Assembly: GCA_964608025.1 (NCBI GenBank)
Contig: CAZSLO010000018.1
Coordinates: 1 to 26,879 of the forward strand
DNA: 26,879 nt
Direction of reading: 5' to 3'
Source: CAZSLO01 sp964608025
GTDB taxonomy: Bacteria > Chloroflexota > Dehalococcoidia > Lucifugimonadales > CAJWER01
Position 1 is the first letter of the stretch. Each line of letters begins with the position of its first letter. The notes under the pieces are model-generated. The model made no database searches, was not told where the DNA came from, and saw only the letters and a list, made by a program, of their open reading frames with translations. Shown in pieces: positions 1-7,401 of this stretch. The position numbers were made by a program, and so were the translations under genes.

Positions 1-143
1 GTTTGTAACCCCATTTCCATTTGTAGTTGCACGTGTCACGTAGTTTTACTGCGCTCCGATGATCACCCATGTGCTGACCTTTCTGGATACTTGAGGACAT
101 TGGTGGACTGCCCTTTTGAACACGGGGTTGGTCTTTGTCTAGG

Positions 144-1223
144 CTACGGATTCCAGCGGGTCGATGCTATGTAGGTGGTCTTGTCTGACGGAGTAATGTA
201 ATAAACAGTCAGGACACTACCATCTGAAAGCTGAGTTGAATGTGGATAGCCCACGTCAGCTCCTGGACTACCACCTGGTCGTAGCTCTGTTACATAGCCA
301 CCATCGTCTCTTAGGATCACGGTGTTATCCACGTCCCAGGTTTCGCCCCCATCTTCGCTAAGAACGGCTCGAATACCCATTGGTTGTTTCCTGTAACCGT
401 GGCTTAACAGTATCCTGCCGTCCTTTAACTTGATTAGGTTTGGGTGTGAGTTTGGTGTATAAACGTTCGTGTTTGTTGCATGGGACCAGGTTACACCGCC
501 ATCATCTGACCAGCGTTGGATTAGGTGTCCACCAGACTCCTGGTCGGCGGTCCTTGCAAGACAGAGGACTCGTCCGGGTTCTGTTTCTATAAATGCTGCC
601 TCGCCACCCATTGAACCCACCGGGTAAAGTCGCCAGGTACGACCGTTATCCGTACCTCGCCAGACGTATATCCAGCGTCTACTATCGAAACCTTGACCGT
701 AAACGGTCTCAAGCACAGTTCCGTCTGCCAATACTGTTGGACGGGAAAATCCTGTACCACTGAAACCTGGGACATCCCATTCATTTCGACTCCAAGTTTT
801 ACCTTGGTCAGAGGAGCGTTGTACGAATACAGTGGGTTTAATGACGATCATCTTTCCACTTTCATCGTGATCATGGGTCTTTAATCCACGCTCCTCAGCC
901 TCGGTTTTTCGGGATTCGTCCCATACATCTATACCCACGGCCCCAGCACATACGTAAGTGCCGTCTGCCATCACACCTGCGAAACGGTCGCTTTGTTCTC
1001 TAGGATTCGATGCTGGCCATGTTTGCGGAATAGTCGGATCGTCGGTCTTTGTCCAGGTATCCCCTTCATCTGTTGATACTAAGACTGTCCATTCTCCAAG
1101 TGCCCAGTGATCATGGAATGGAGATAAGCTGAACCCTATGGTTAGTCTGCCGTCCGGTAGATGGTTGAGTATTGGGAATGCGCCGTATACTCCTTGTTTC
1201 CTGAATATTGCAGAATGTTTCAT
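144..1223 (-). CDS. BNR/Asp-box (sialidase-like) protein, paralogue 1
   Basis: Predicted six-bladed beta-propeller of the sialidase superfamily, 359 aa from the chosen start. Five Asp-box motifs of the form S-x-D-x-G-x-T-W are visible, at about residues 50, 137, 190, 239 and 289 (for example STDEGDTW, SEDGGETW). The C-terminal motif DVGYPHSTQLSDGS is shared with the paralogue at 9024-10130. The reading frame extends upstream to 1259, but the ATG at 1221-1223 is preferred: it follows AAAGGAAAGAC with good spacing, and its product MKHSAIF matches the paralogue's MKHSVIY. No signal peptide is visible, so the protein is probably cytoplasmic, unlike many secreted sialidases. Asp boxes are structural, so true sialidase activity is not shown. 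It could be another propeller glycoside hydrolase or lyase. Family assignment is strong; the substrate is unknown. Confidence 0.88.
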   Translation of the reverse strand: MKHSAIFRKQGVYGAFPILNHLPDGRLTIGFSLSPFHDHWALGEWTVLVSTDEGDTWTKTDDPTIPQTWPASNPREQSDRFAGVMADGTYVCAGAVGIDVWDESRKTEAEERGLKTHDHDESGKMIVIKPTVFVQRSSDQGKTWSRNEWDVPGFSGTGFSRPTVLADGTVLETVYGQGFDSRRWIYVWRGTDNGRTWRLYPVGSMGGEAAFIETEPGRVLCLARTADQESGGHLIQRWSDDGGVTWSHATNTNVYTPNSHPNLIKLKDGRILLSHGYRKQPMGIRAVLSEDGGETWDVDNTVILRDDGGYVTELRPGGSPGADVGYPHSTQLSDGSVLTVYYITPSDKTTYIASTRWNP

Positions 1224-1259
1224 GTTGTCTTTCCTTTCATTTGGGGGATTATAAGCCAA

Positions 1260-1653
1260 GCTGTCAACAAGGAGGCCCTTTTTAATTACAAAAGTCTGTC
1301 ACGGCTACCCTTACTTATAATCATATATACCCAAGACATACCCCCTCCCAAGAACCATCTACAACCAGACACAACCCCATTTCACACACTCAATCCATAC
1401 CTAACACACATATAAATCCTTGTACCGTCTTTATTAAAGCCATCCACCGACATTTACCATTGTCCTGCGGAATCCACAGACGTTGCGTTCATAGCTGAGT
1501 AGGTATCGGTTGTAGACATTCAGGGACAGTGGTAGCCTTCCATAAACGACGGCTACAGGTTTCCTAAACCGTAGGCCTCGGTTCGAGTCCGGGCAGGGGT
1601 ACCATCCTCCTCCACCGTCCGAAGAATCGATTTCACATAGGGAGTAAAACCGC
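1260..1653. other. intergenic region holding the tRNA remnant
   Basis: About 390 bases without a convincing protein gene. The first half (about 1290-1440) is pyrimidine-rich on the plus strand and has no coding signal. The second half contains the tRNA-Arg 3' remnant at 1558-1604. Just 5' of it is an inverted repeat GTAGCC (1532-1537) / GGCTAC (1551-1556). The ribosome binding site for the next gene (AGGGAG) lies at 1639-1644. Confidence 0.6.
1558..1604 (+). tRNA. 3' half of tRNA-Arg(CCU), partial; candidate attachment-site scar
   Basis: The sequence fits a tRNA from the anticodon loop to the 3' end: loop TTCCTAA (1561-1567, anticodon CCT), 3' anticodon strand ACCGT, variable AGGC, T-stem CTCGG, T-loop TTCGAGT, T-stem CCGGG, acceptor strand CAGGGGT, discriminator A and encoded CCA (1602-1604). 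The matching 5' acceptor strand ACCCCTG and a D-arm are absent upstream, so this is not a complete gene. Tyrosine-recombinase elements often duplicate exactly this part of a tRNA gene on integration. In that model the element lies to the left of this fragment and the intact tRNA is outside the window. The alternative is a simple decayed tRNA. Confidence 0.72.
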
Positions 1654-2628
1654 ATGGCGGTACTGGATGTGGGCTTAGTAACCACAGATCAAACTGCTGA
1701 ATCAATCATTGAACGTTGCCGTGTACTTGATGTGAAACTGGTAACGTTGTCGGTGGCGAGGATGGCGGGTTTTGAAGAAAATCACGCGCCAGATCTGTCC
1801 GCAATGAGAACCCTACAAGGGAAGCTGGCAGATTCTGGGATAACGATTGCAGCAATGAACCAATGGGTTGGATCAGATCAACGTGGTGGCCCGGAGGCGG
1901 CGATGGTAGAGAACCCATCTGCCCATCGTAGAGAGATTGATGGACAACTGCGCACGATTGAAGTTCAGGGCGAGCTAGGTATTAGTCAACAATTGCATTA
2001 TATAGACACACCACTCCCAGCAGATCCAGCAAAAGACGAACTGTATTGGACTAACCTGACCGACATCGTTGGCGAGCTTTCTTCACAAGCGGAGGTGTCC
2101 GAGGTACGGATCGGACATCATGGTATATGGCGTTGCCTTACGAATGAACTGCGGGACCAAGCGATCAGTGAAGGTGTGACTGAGGCTGAGTACCGACAGT
2201 ACTTGAGATATGATCAACATGGACATCCTGGATGGAGGGGTCCGTATCTCGTTCGTAAAGCCGATGATGTGCGGCGCTTAGCCGATTCGAACCCAAATCC
2301 ATACCACGGCATCACCATGTGTACTGGGATGTACATTACGGGTGCTGAGCCCGTGATAGAGATCCCGAAATTTGCCGGGAGAATCAATTTCGTTCAGATA
2401 AGGGATCTTGATGCGCGCTGGCCTGCTGCACGCGAGGTGTTCCCAGGTACAGGAAACCTGGATTTCAAGGAGATCCTCCGACAATTGCTCCGTGCTGGTT
2501 ATTCAGGGTTCTTACACCCAGAACACCTTGGTAATCCACGTTGGTCTGGTGAGGATCAAGTGCTCGAGGCAACGAAGGTATTAAAAACCTGGGTTGATGA
2601 GGTGGAAGGGGAAGCCGAATTCCAGTAA
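1654..2628 (+). CDS. mannonate dehydratase-like TIM-barrel enzyme (UxuA / sugar isomerase-epimerase superfamily)
   Basis: A 324-aa protein of the xylose-isomerase-like TIM-barrel superfamily. The C-terminal half resembles D-mannonate dehydratase (UxuA), which converts D-mannonate to 2-keto-3-deoxygluconate: GITMCTG with Cys223, then RINFVQIRD with Arg250, then PGTGNLDFKEIL, then FLHPEHLG. It is somewhat short for UxuA (about 350-390 aa), and the usual FxHxR is FVQIR here, so another sugar-acid dehydratase, isomerase or epimerase activity is possible. The ATG at 1654 follows AGGGAG at 1639-1644 with 9-nt spacing. A 7-bp hairpin overlaps the stop codon, and phnA starts 44 bp downstream on the same strand, so the two may be co-transcribed. 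Superfamily is strong; specificity moderate. Confidence 0.75.
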   Translation: MAVLDVGLVTTDQTAESIIERCRVLDVKLVTLSVARMAGFEENHAPDLSAMRTLQGKLADSGITIAAMNQWVGSDQRGGPEAAMVENPSAHRREIDGQLRTIEVQGELGISQQLHYIDTPLPADPAKDELYWTNLTDIVGELSSQAEVSEVRIGHHGIWRCLTNELRDQAISEGVTEAEYRQYLRYDQHGHPGWRGPYLVRKADDVRRLADSNPNPYHGITMCTGMYITGAEPVIEIPKFAGRINFVQIRDLDARWPAAREVFPGTGNLDFKEILRQLLRAGYSGFLHPEHLGNPRWSGEDQVLEATKVLKTWVDEVEGEAEFQ

Positions 2629-2649
2629 CCAACCTGGTTACAAGTTTTT
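2625..2649 (+). terminator. hairpin overlapping the stop codon of the UxuA-like gene
   Basis: A perfect 7-bp inverted repeat, GTAACCA / TGGTTAC, with a 3-nt loop covers the TAA stop (2626-2628). It is followed by AAGTTTTTA. It could be a weak intrinsic terminator or an operator palindrome in front of phnA. The T-run is short, so the call is tentative. Confidence 0.35.
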
Positions 2650-2672
2650 ACTATCGTTGCTAGTATAGGCGG

Positions 2673-3938
2673 ATGCAACAAACTTCCGAGCGAACAGTCG
2701 AGCTAAATGGAATAACTTACCAATGGCCATCACGGCCTATTGTGGTTGTTTGTATTGATGGAGGAGATCCTTCTTACTTCGACCGAGGGTTGAGTGATGA
2801 CATCCTACCTCATACAGAAAGGTTCATCAGAGATGGATTTAGCGCTGTGGCAGAGAGTGTAGTGCCCAGCTTGACCAACCCAAATAATATGTCGATAGTT
2901 ACCGGCGGACCTGCCTCCATCCACGGTATCTCCGGAAATTATTTCCTCGATCCGGATACCGGCGCCGAAGTTATGATGAATGATCCGGAATTCTTAAGAT
3001 CAGAGTCAGTCCTCGCTAAGTTTTCCCAAAAGGGAGCTAAGGTTGTCTCTATCACTGCGAAGGATAAGCTTCGAAAGCTACTTGGCCGTAACGTAGATAT
3101 TGCTGGTGGGAGCATCAACTTTTCTTCAGAAAAAGCTGATCAGTGTACTCTTGATAAGAATGGGATCGAAAACGTTCTTGAATTCGTTGGGTTGCCACTG
3201 CCTGATGTTTACTCAGCAGATCTTTCGATTTTTGTCTTGGAAGCGGGCATTAAGATACTTGAACATCATCTGCCCGACATAATGTACTTGTCAACGACGG
3301 ACTATGTTCAACACAAATACGCTCCGGGTTCCCCAGAAATCAACGATCTATATTCGAAACTGGATACCGCCTTTGGGAGGCTGGTGGATCTGGGAGCGGT
3401 GGTAGGAGTGACTGCTGACCATGGAATGAATGACAAATCGAAGCTTGACGGCACACCAAAGATAATTTATCTCCAAGATGAATTGGACAGACGATTTGGT
3501 GAAAGAACGACTCGAGTAGTTCTACCGATCACAGATCCATATGTGGTTCATCATGGCTCGTTGGGAGGATTCGCCCGAGTCTATTGTTATGACGCGATCA
3601 AACCCGAATTGGTGATGCGTTTTACTGAAAAAATATCTGGCGTAGAAGGAGTTTATGGAAAGTCTGAAGCTTGCACTATTTTTGATCTGCCCCAAGATCG
3701 TGAGGGAGATGTAGTCGTGATTAGCGACGCCGGCACTGTCCTTGGTGGATCAGAAGTTACCCATGATTTATCTACTTTAGGAGAAAATCGTCTGCGCTCA
3801 CACGGTGGCATTTCAGAAAAGTGGGTGCCATTCATTCTCTCAGAGTCGCTTAACAGCGAATATGACGCTAGAGCAAAGTCTACTAATTTGCGTAGCTACG
3901 AGATGTTTGATTATGTGATCAACGGGACCGGGAAGTGA
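2673..3938 (+). CDS. phnA: phosphonoacetate hydrolase (alkaline phosphatase superfamily)
   Basis: Hydrolyses the C-P bond of phosphonoacetate to acetate and phosphate in the characterised family; a cytoplasmic di-zinc enzyme. The 421-aa length fits PhnA (about 410 aa). Visible features: VVCIDGGDP with Asp29; VPSLTNPNNMSIVTG with the Thr68 nucleophile; TTDYVQHKYAPGS with Asp210 and His214; VTADHGMNDKSK with Asp249 and His250; and LRSHGGISEKWVPF with His377. This is the full two-metal ligand pattern of the family in order. No phosphonate transporter or aminoethylphosphonate pathway gene is adjacent, so it may work alone as a scavenging enzyme. No Shine-Dalgarno at normal spacing precedes the ATG (only TAGGCGG abutting it), so it may be leaderless or coupled to the upstream gene. 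Related phosphodiesterases are the main alternative, but the SLTNPNN and GGISE signatures favour PhnA. Confidence 0.9.
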   Translation: MQQTSERTVELNGITYQWPSRPIVVVCIDGGDPSYFDRGLSDDILPHTERFIRDGFSAVAESVVPSLTNPNNMSIVTGGPASIHGISGNYFLDPDTGAEVMMNDPEFLRSESVLAKFSQKGAKVVSITAKDKLRKLLGRNVDIAGGSINFSSEKADQCTLDKNGIENVLEFVGLPLPDVYSADLSIFVLEAGIKILEHHLPDIMYLSTTDYVQHKYAPGSPEINDLYSKLDTAFGRLVDLGAVVGVTADHGMNDKSKLDGTPKIIYLQDELDRRFGERTTRVVLPITDPYVVHHGSLGGFARVYCYDAIKPELVMRFTEKISGVEGVYGKSEACTIFDLPQDREGDVVVISDAGTVLGGSEVTHDLSTLGENRLRSHGGISEKWVPFILSESLNSEYDARAKSTNLRSYEMFDYVINGTGK

Positions 3939-4052
3939 TTCGGCGATATGAATATAGCCCGGAACTATGACCCGCATGATACCTTAATCGATTTTTGTGG
4001 TCTGGCTAAATTCTCATCACACACGGGGATCTTTTCGATTCTGGAGGAGTCG

Positions 4053-4865
4053 TTAGAATAGTGCGCTGGCGAGGACACGTCGGTATTCTTTAGTTATCTC
4101 GTGATCTTCCCCTAGGAGATTGAAAATAGCTATACAGGTTTTCCTTGCGCCGTCGTTGTCATAATCCCGGTTTTTGCGGACAACTTCAATGAAACCGCTG
4201 AGGGCCTTTTCGAAACTATTGTCCCGTGCGTGACGTATCGCGTCTAGATATGTGTTTTTGATATTGTCTTCAGGCAGTGACTCTGGATCGATAATTTGCT
4301 GGAACATACCTTGCAGGGTTCGGATTGCCTGGGCGTTCTCGAAGTATTTTGAACCCATATTGATCGGCTCGATGGTTTTGAGTGCCTGTTCCGAGTCTGA
4401 CGCAAGCAGTGACTGGGCCATTAGTACTAGGGCCTGTTCGTTTTGCGGTTCTGCTGCAAGGATCGTTTCCAGTAACTCATTTGCCTGCGCCATATTGTTG
4501 TCTGCAAGCAGTGTTTTGGCCCCATCGAGCTGTATACGGTATTTACTAGGCATAGCGTTGCGGAGCCATTCGACTACCTGGGGTTTTGACAATGCTCCTA
4601 TAAATTCATCACTCACCTGTCCATCTACGAACAGTTTGACGTTGGGGATACTCTTTATTGAGTATTGGGCAGCGATTGAAGGATGTTTTTCCGTATTGAG
4701 TTTGGAGAGTATCCATTCCCCTTCGTTTTGTTGGGCCACGTCTTCCAGTATTGGTCCTAGGGTTTTACAGGGGCCACACCATTCTGCCCAGAAGTCTACA
4801 AGGACTGGGGTAGTGTAACTTTTTTGTATCACGTCTGACTCAAAATCGTCTGTATCGTAGGCCAT
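4053..4865 (-). CDS. thioredoxin-TPR protein, CnoX/YbbN-like
   Basis: A 270-aa cytoplasmic protein. Residues 1 to about 108 form a thioredoxin domain with an intact WCGPC active site (Cys30, Cys33) and the cis-proline loop SIPNVKLF (Pro74). Residues about 115-270 form a helical TPR-like region typical of the YbbN/CnoX family, which protects unfolded or oxidised proteins and can hand clients to chaperonin. E. coli CnoX lacks the first active-site cysteine. Here both are present, so true disulfide-reductase activity is likely (inference). The ATG is preceded by GAGGTAG at good spacing. It converges with phnA across about 114 bp in which no clear terminator is seen. Confidence 0.88.
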   Translation of the reverse strand: MAYDTDDFESDVIQKSYTTPVLVDFWAEWCGPCKTLGPILEDVAQQNEGEWILSKLNTEKHPSIAAQYSIKSIPNVKLFVDGQVSDEFIGALSKPQVVEWLRNAMPSKYRIQLDGAKTLLADNNMAQANELLETILAAEPQNEQALVLMAQSLLASDSEQALKTIEPINMGSKYFENAQAIRTLQGMFQQIIDPESLPEDNIKNTYLDAIRHARDNSFEKALSGFIEVVRKNRDYDNDGARKTCIAIFNLLGEDHEITKEYRRVLASALF

Positions 4866-4885
4866 CTTTATCTACCTCGTAGTTC

Positions 4886-4908
4886 GGATCCGTAGCGATT
4901 TGGATCCG
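4886..4908. repeat. paired GGATCCG repeat upstream of the thioredoxin gene
   Basis: GGATCCG occurs at 4886-4892 and 4902-4908, 16 bp apart, about 20 bp upstream of the thioredoxin-TPR start. With flanks, the two copies also form a 7-bp inverted repeat (CGGATCC / GGATCCG, 4885-4908). Position and spacing are compatible with an operator or a leader hairpin. The function is unproven. Confidence 0.3.
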
Positions 4909-5064
4909 CAAATTCTTACCAGTTATTTGAAGTTAGTCATGTCTTTCGAATTATATGTGTTATTTGATGGAACACCTCTGTGATTAAAAATCCCAAATTG
5001 GAGTTGAGGTCGGATGGATCATATAGTTCCCCATTTTTGTCAATAAAATATTCGACCTAGGTGT

Positions 5065-7110
5065 CTATGGCAGGATTAAATATACACTCTCCTTACCTAT
5101 ATGTAGAAATCGCTTGGTCGGACCGGTGAGTCGGACCCAGATCAATGATAAAAAGTAAGTCACGAGGGCGATTGCCCCTAGATTGAAACTCGATTGTCGA
5201 ATCCCGCCGGCGAACTCGTCCATAATTAACTCGGCAAGATCACGGATCTTGTCTGCAATCAATAAGGACGTGTTCTTAAAGTCATCGTCAGCATGTGTCA
5301 TTACTTGTTGAATAACCTCATCGCGAGCCGTGTCGAATCCTAATCCCGCGAACGCTCCGTAAGCCGGACCGAAAATTATGAAGATCGTACCAGATGAGAT
5401 CAGTAAGGATATGCACACCCAGCCGATGCGACCGGACCATGTATTGCCGCCGAGGACACCAATTACGAAAAGGAGAATCAGCATAGGCCCGTAGATGATC
5501 CATGGGTACTGATGAGACAAGTCAAACCAGTCCCGTGAATTGTCTATCCATACTAAGGCGTTGTACTTACCTCCAGTAGCGTTACGGATATCAATGTTGA
5601 CCAAATCTCTACGGAAATCCATGTGTGTGTATATGTAGCCATCTCCAAGGAAAGCTCGAATGTTTTCCAATATATCCAATGCATCTTCATCATTCGCTGC
5701 CAGGTCGGCCCGCATCTCATCGCTAGAATAGGACCAACCATCGCCTAGTATTGATCGAAGATAATTGTGGAGTTCCAGGTATTCCATGCCACCGGCCTGG
5801 GTTAGCCCTGACCTTAATTGTGAGTCGGTGAATTTTATAAGATTGGGAACTGGCGACAGCACCAACTGCTGTATGGTGCCAGTAACAGCAATGCTAGCCC
5901 TGTCCAGCACATCTTTGGAGGATACTCCTCTAGGAATACAGGATGGAAGGCCAACCTTCAGGCTCACGCCAGCCGCAAGAATATCAGCCCTAGTGCGACA
6001 CTCTGGGAGTCCGTCTATGATCTCTACAAGCTTTGCGTTAACAAGTTCTTCAATGACTGATTCTGCTTCAAGTTTGTTGTCGGTCAATGCAATCTCGACC
6101 AAAATTCGGTCAGAAGTCCCGGTTATATAGGCGGCCGCTTCATCGATCAGTAGCTCGGCCTGATCCCGGACCCATGCGGGTGGCGCTACCCGCATGAGGG
6201 CATCGATGACCTCGTCGGCGCTGACCTCTATACCATAGGGCAGGATTATTGTAGCCACTATGCTGTCCCGTACCGCTGGTTCGATTACCTCTGTATACAA
6301 GAGATCATAAGCGTTGGCCTCCCTTAGAATTGATTTGGTCTCCTTCAATGCTATTGCTACTTGTTCATCGGTAGTACGAACCCTGATCTCGAAGCTAGTC
6401 GACTCACCAACGAGATAAGGGGATACTTCGTCGAGTACGGACTCGAACTGCGACTGGACCCATTCAGGAGTAACGATGCGCATGATTACTTGGGTCAGAC
6501 GTTCAACCACATCTTCTACAGAGCCTTTGCCATCGGTATTCTGGATGCCGAGCAAGTGAAAAACCCAACCGGGGGTGTCTTTGTCTTCGGTCAAAGCCTT
6601 GATTGCGACATCCCGGATTCGAGGCTCGGCTTCTTGCTTAAGAATAAGATTGTATATGTCGGCCTCTGCCATCAGGTGTTTGAATTCTTCAACCATGCTC
6701 CGTACATTATTTCCCGCCTGTATTTTGATAGTGAACTCGTCTCTCTCCGCAGTGATATATCGACCGATCTGGTCGAGAGAAAGCTCAACCATGGATTCAA
6801 GATATTCAGGCGGGAAGGCGCGATTTACGGCATCCACTATCTGGACAGTTGTTAGACCAGAAGTAACAAGCGGATTTTCGTCAATGTTGACTTCGAAGTC
6901 TCTAGGCTCTAGTTCTCGTGCATCGTCCAGGATTGACGTTAGAACGTCTACCAGCAAGAAGTTGTATACATCAGCTTTCTTGAGTTGTCTGGGATAAAAA
7001 TCTGGATTTAGGAAGATTTGGTTAACCTGAGATATCACTAGCGTGACTAGCAATAGCACTACAAAAACCAATCCCAGTAAGATACTAACTATTCGACGAA
7101 TCCAAATCAT
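5065..7110 (-). CDS. membrane protein of unknown function with three internal repeats
   Basis: A 681-aa protein not recognised as a named family. There is an N-terminal membrane anchor (about residues 6-27), a large extracytoplasmic-looking region (about 30-535), two membrane segments (about 537-555 and 564-582), a second soluble stretch and a last membrane segment (about 641-660). The large domain carries three copies of one unit at about 88-133, 197-246 and 297-342. Its core is P-[PE]-[EAW]-[YW]-[LV] followed by an acidic helix and Y-[IL]-[TV]. Each unit is linked to A-[DN]-x-Y-[ND]-[FL]-L helices at about 46, 150 and 265. A further tandem pair, GDGWSYSSDEMRADL and GDGYIYTHMDFRRDL, lies near 457-502. 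No Shine-Dalgarno precedes the ATG, but TATAAT sits 9 nt upstream, suggesting a leaderless transcript. It stands alone between a thioredoxin gene and an amidohydrolase gene. Confidence 0.8.
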   Translation of the reverse strand: MIWIRRIVSILLGLVFVVLLLVTLVISQVNQIFLNPDFYPRQLKKADVYNFLLVDVLTSILDDARELEPRDFEVNIDENPLVTSGLTTVQIVDAVNRAFPPEYLESMVELSLDQIGRYITAERDEFTIKIQAGNNVRSMVEEFKHLMAEADIYNLILKQEAEPRIRDVAIKALTEDKDTPGWVFHLLGIQNTDGKGSVEDVVERLTQVIMRIVTPEWVQSQFESVLDEVSPYLVGESTSFEIRVRTTDEQVAIALKETKSILREANAYDLLYTEVIEPAVRDSIVATIILPYGIEVSADEVIDALMRVAPPAWVRDQAELLIDEAAAYITGTSDRILVEIALTDNKLEAESVIEELVNAKLVEIIDGLPECRTRADILAAGVSLKVGLPSCIPRGVSSKDVLDRASIAVTGTIQQLVLSPVPNLIKFTDSQLRSGLTQAGGMEYLELHNYLRSILGDGWSYSSDEMRADLAANDEDALDILENIRAFLGDGYIYTHMDFRRDLVNIDIRNATGGKYNALVWIDNSRDWFDLSHQYPWIIYGPMLILLFVIGVLGGNTWSGRIGWVCISLLISSGTIFIIFGPAYGAFAGLGFDTARDEVIQQVMTHADDDFKNTSLLIADKIRDLAELIMDEFAGGIRQSSFNLGAIALVTYFLSLIWVRLTGPTKRFLHIGKESVYLILP

Positions 7111-7117
7111 GGCACAT

Positions 7118-7125
7118 TAATTATA
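7118..7125 (-). promoter_or_regulatory. candidate -10 element (TATAAT) for a leaderless transcript
   Basis: On the minus strand TATAAT lies about 9 nt upstream of the ATG of the repeat-containing membrane protein, with no ribosome binding site between. The expected transcription start would fall at or next to the start codon. No good -35 hexamer is visible. Confidence 0.35.
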
Positions 7126-7149
7126 TTGCTATAAATGCTCTAATAAACC

Positions 7150-7182
7150 CCTGATTCAGACCCCAATCGGGTCGAATTCAGG
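7150..7182 (-). terminator. strong imperfect hairpin downstream of the amidohydrolase gene
   Basis: CCTGATTCAGACCC pairs with GGGTCGAATTCAGG around a short CAATC loop, with two single-base bulges. Read on the minus strand it is followed by GGGGTTTATT, a weak U-tract. It lies about 220 bp past the amidohydrolase stop and before the membrane-protein gene, so it may separate the two transcripts. Confidence 0.45.
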
Positions 7183-7265
7183 CTAATCCACCAGGGATCT
7201 TGAATTCGGCAAATAGTTCTCCATTACTTTTCCCAGAATAGTCCGCGTGGTATTTGAGAAGATCT

Positions 7266-7314
7266 TGATCCACGAGCGGTAGAGATATCCTGGAAGGATT
7301 CTTTTAGTGGATCA
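7266..7314. repeat. nested inverted repeats downstream of the amidohydrolase
   Basis: An 8-bp perfect outer stem, TGATCCAC (7266-7273) / GTGGATCA (7307-7314), encloses an inner ATCCT-GGA-AGGAT hairpin (7287-7299). It lies in the 291-bp gap 7111-7401 with no open reading frame. It may be a structured 3' untranslated region or an operator. No family is recognised. Confidence 0.3.
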
Positions 7315-7401
7315 TGTGGAATTAGGCCACGATAGATTCTGAGATAACCATATGGCTATGAAGTATGGGAGATCTATATTGTCAAATCCAACGAGAAAAT
7401 A

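Noticed and set aside
1..143. A gene or RNA at the left edge
   Set aside because: No open frame or tRNA-like element is visible; only a short ACGTG-T-CACGT palindrome near 31-41, with no context.
1500..1604. A complete tRNA gene
   Set aside because: No 5' acceptor strand ACCCCTG or D-arm could be placed upstream; AGTGGTAG near 1529 looks D-loop-like, but nothing pairs with the 3' strand.
1434..1685. 83-aa minus-strand frame containing PCPDSNRGLRFRKP
   Set aside because: This is the antisense translation of the tRNA-Arg remnant, a known type of false protein. It also overlaps the start of the real gene at 1654.
4252..4818. 188-aa plus-strand open frame
   Set aside because: It is antisense to the thioredoxin-TPR gene, with Ser/Cys-rich low-information translation and no family features.
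6361..6855. 164-aa plus-strand open frame
   Set aside because: It is antisense to the repeat-containing membrane protein and shows no recognisable domain or ribosome binding site.
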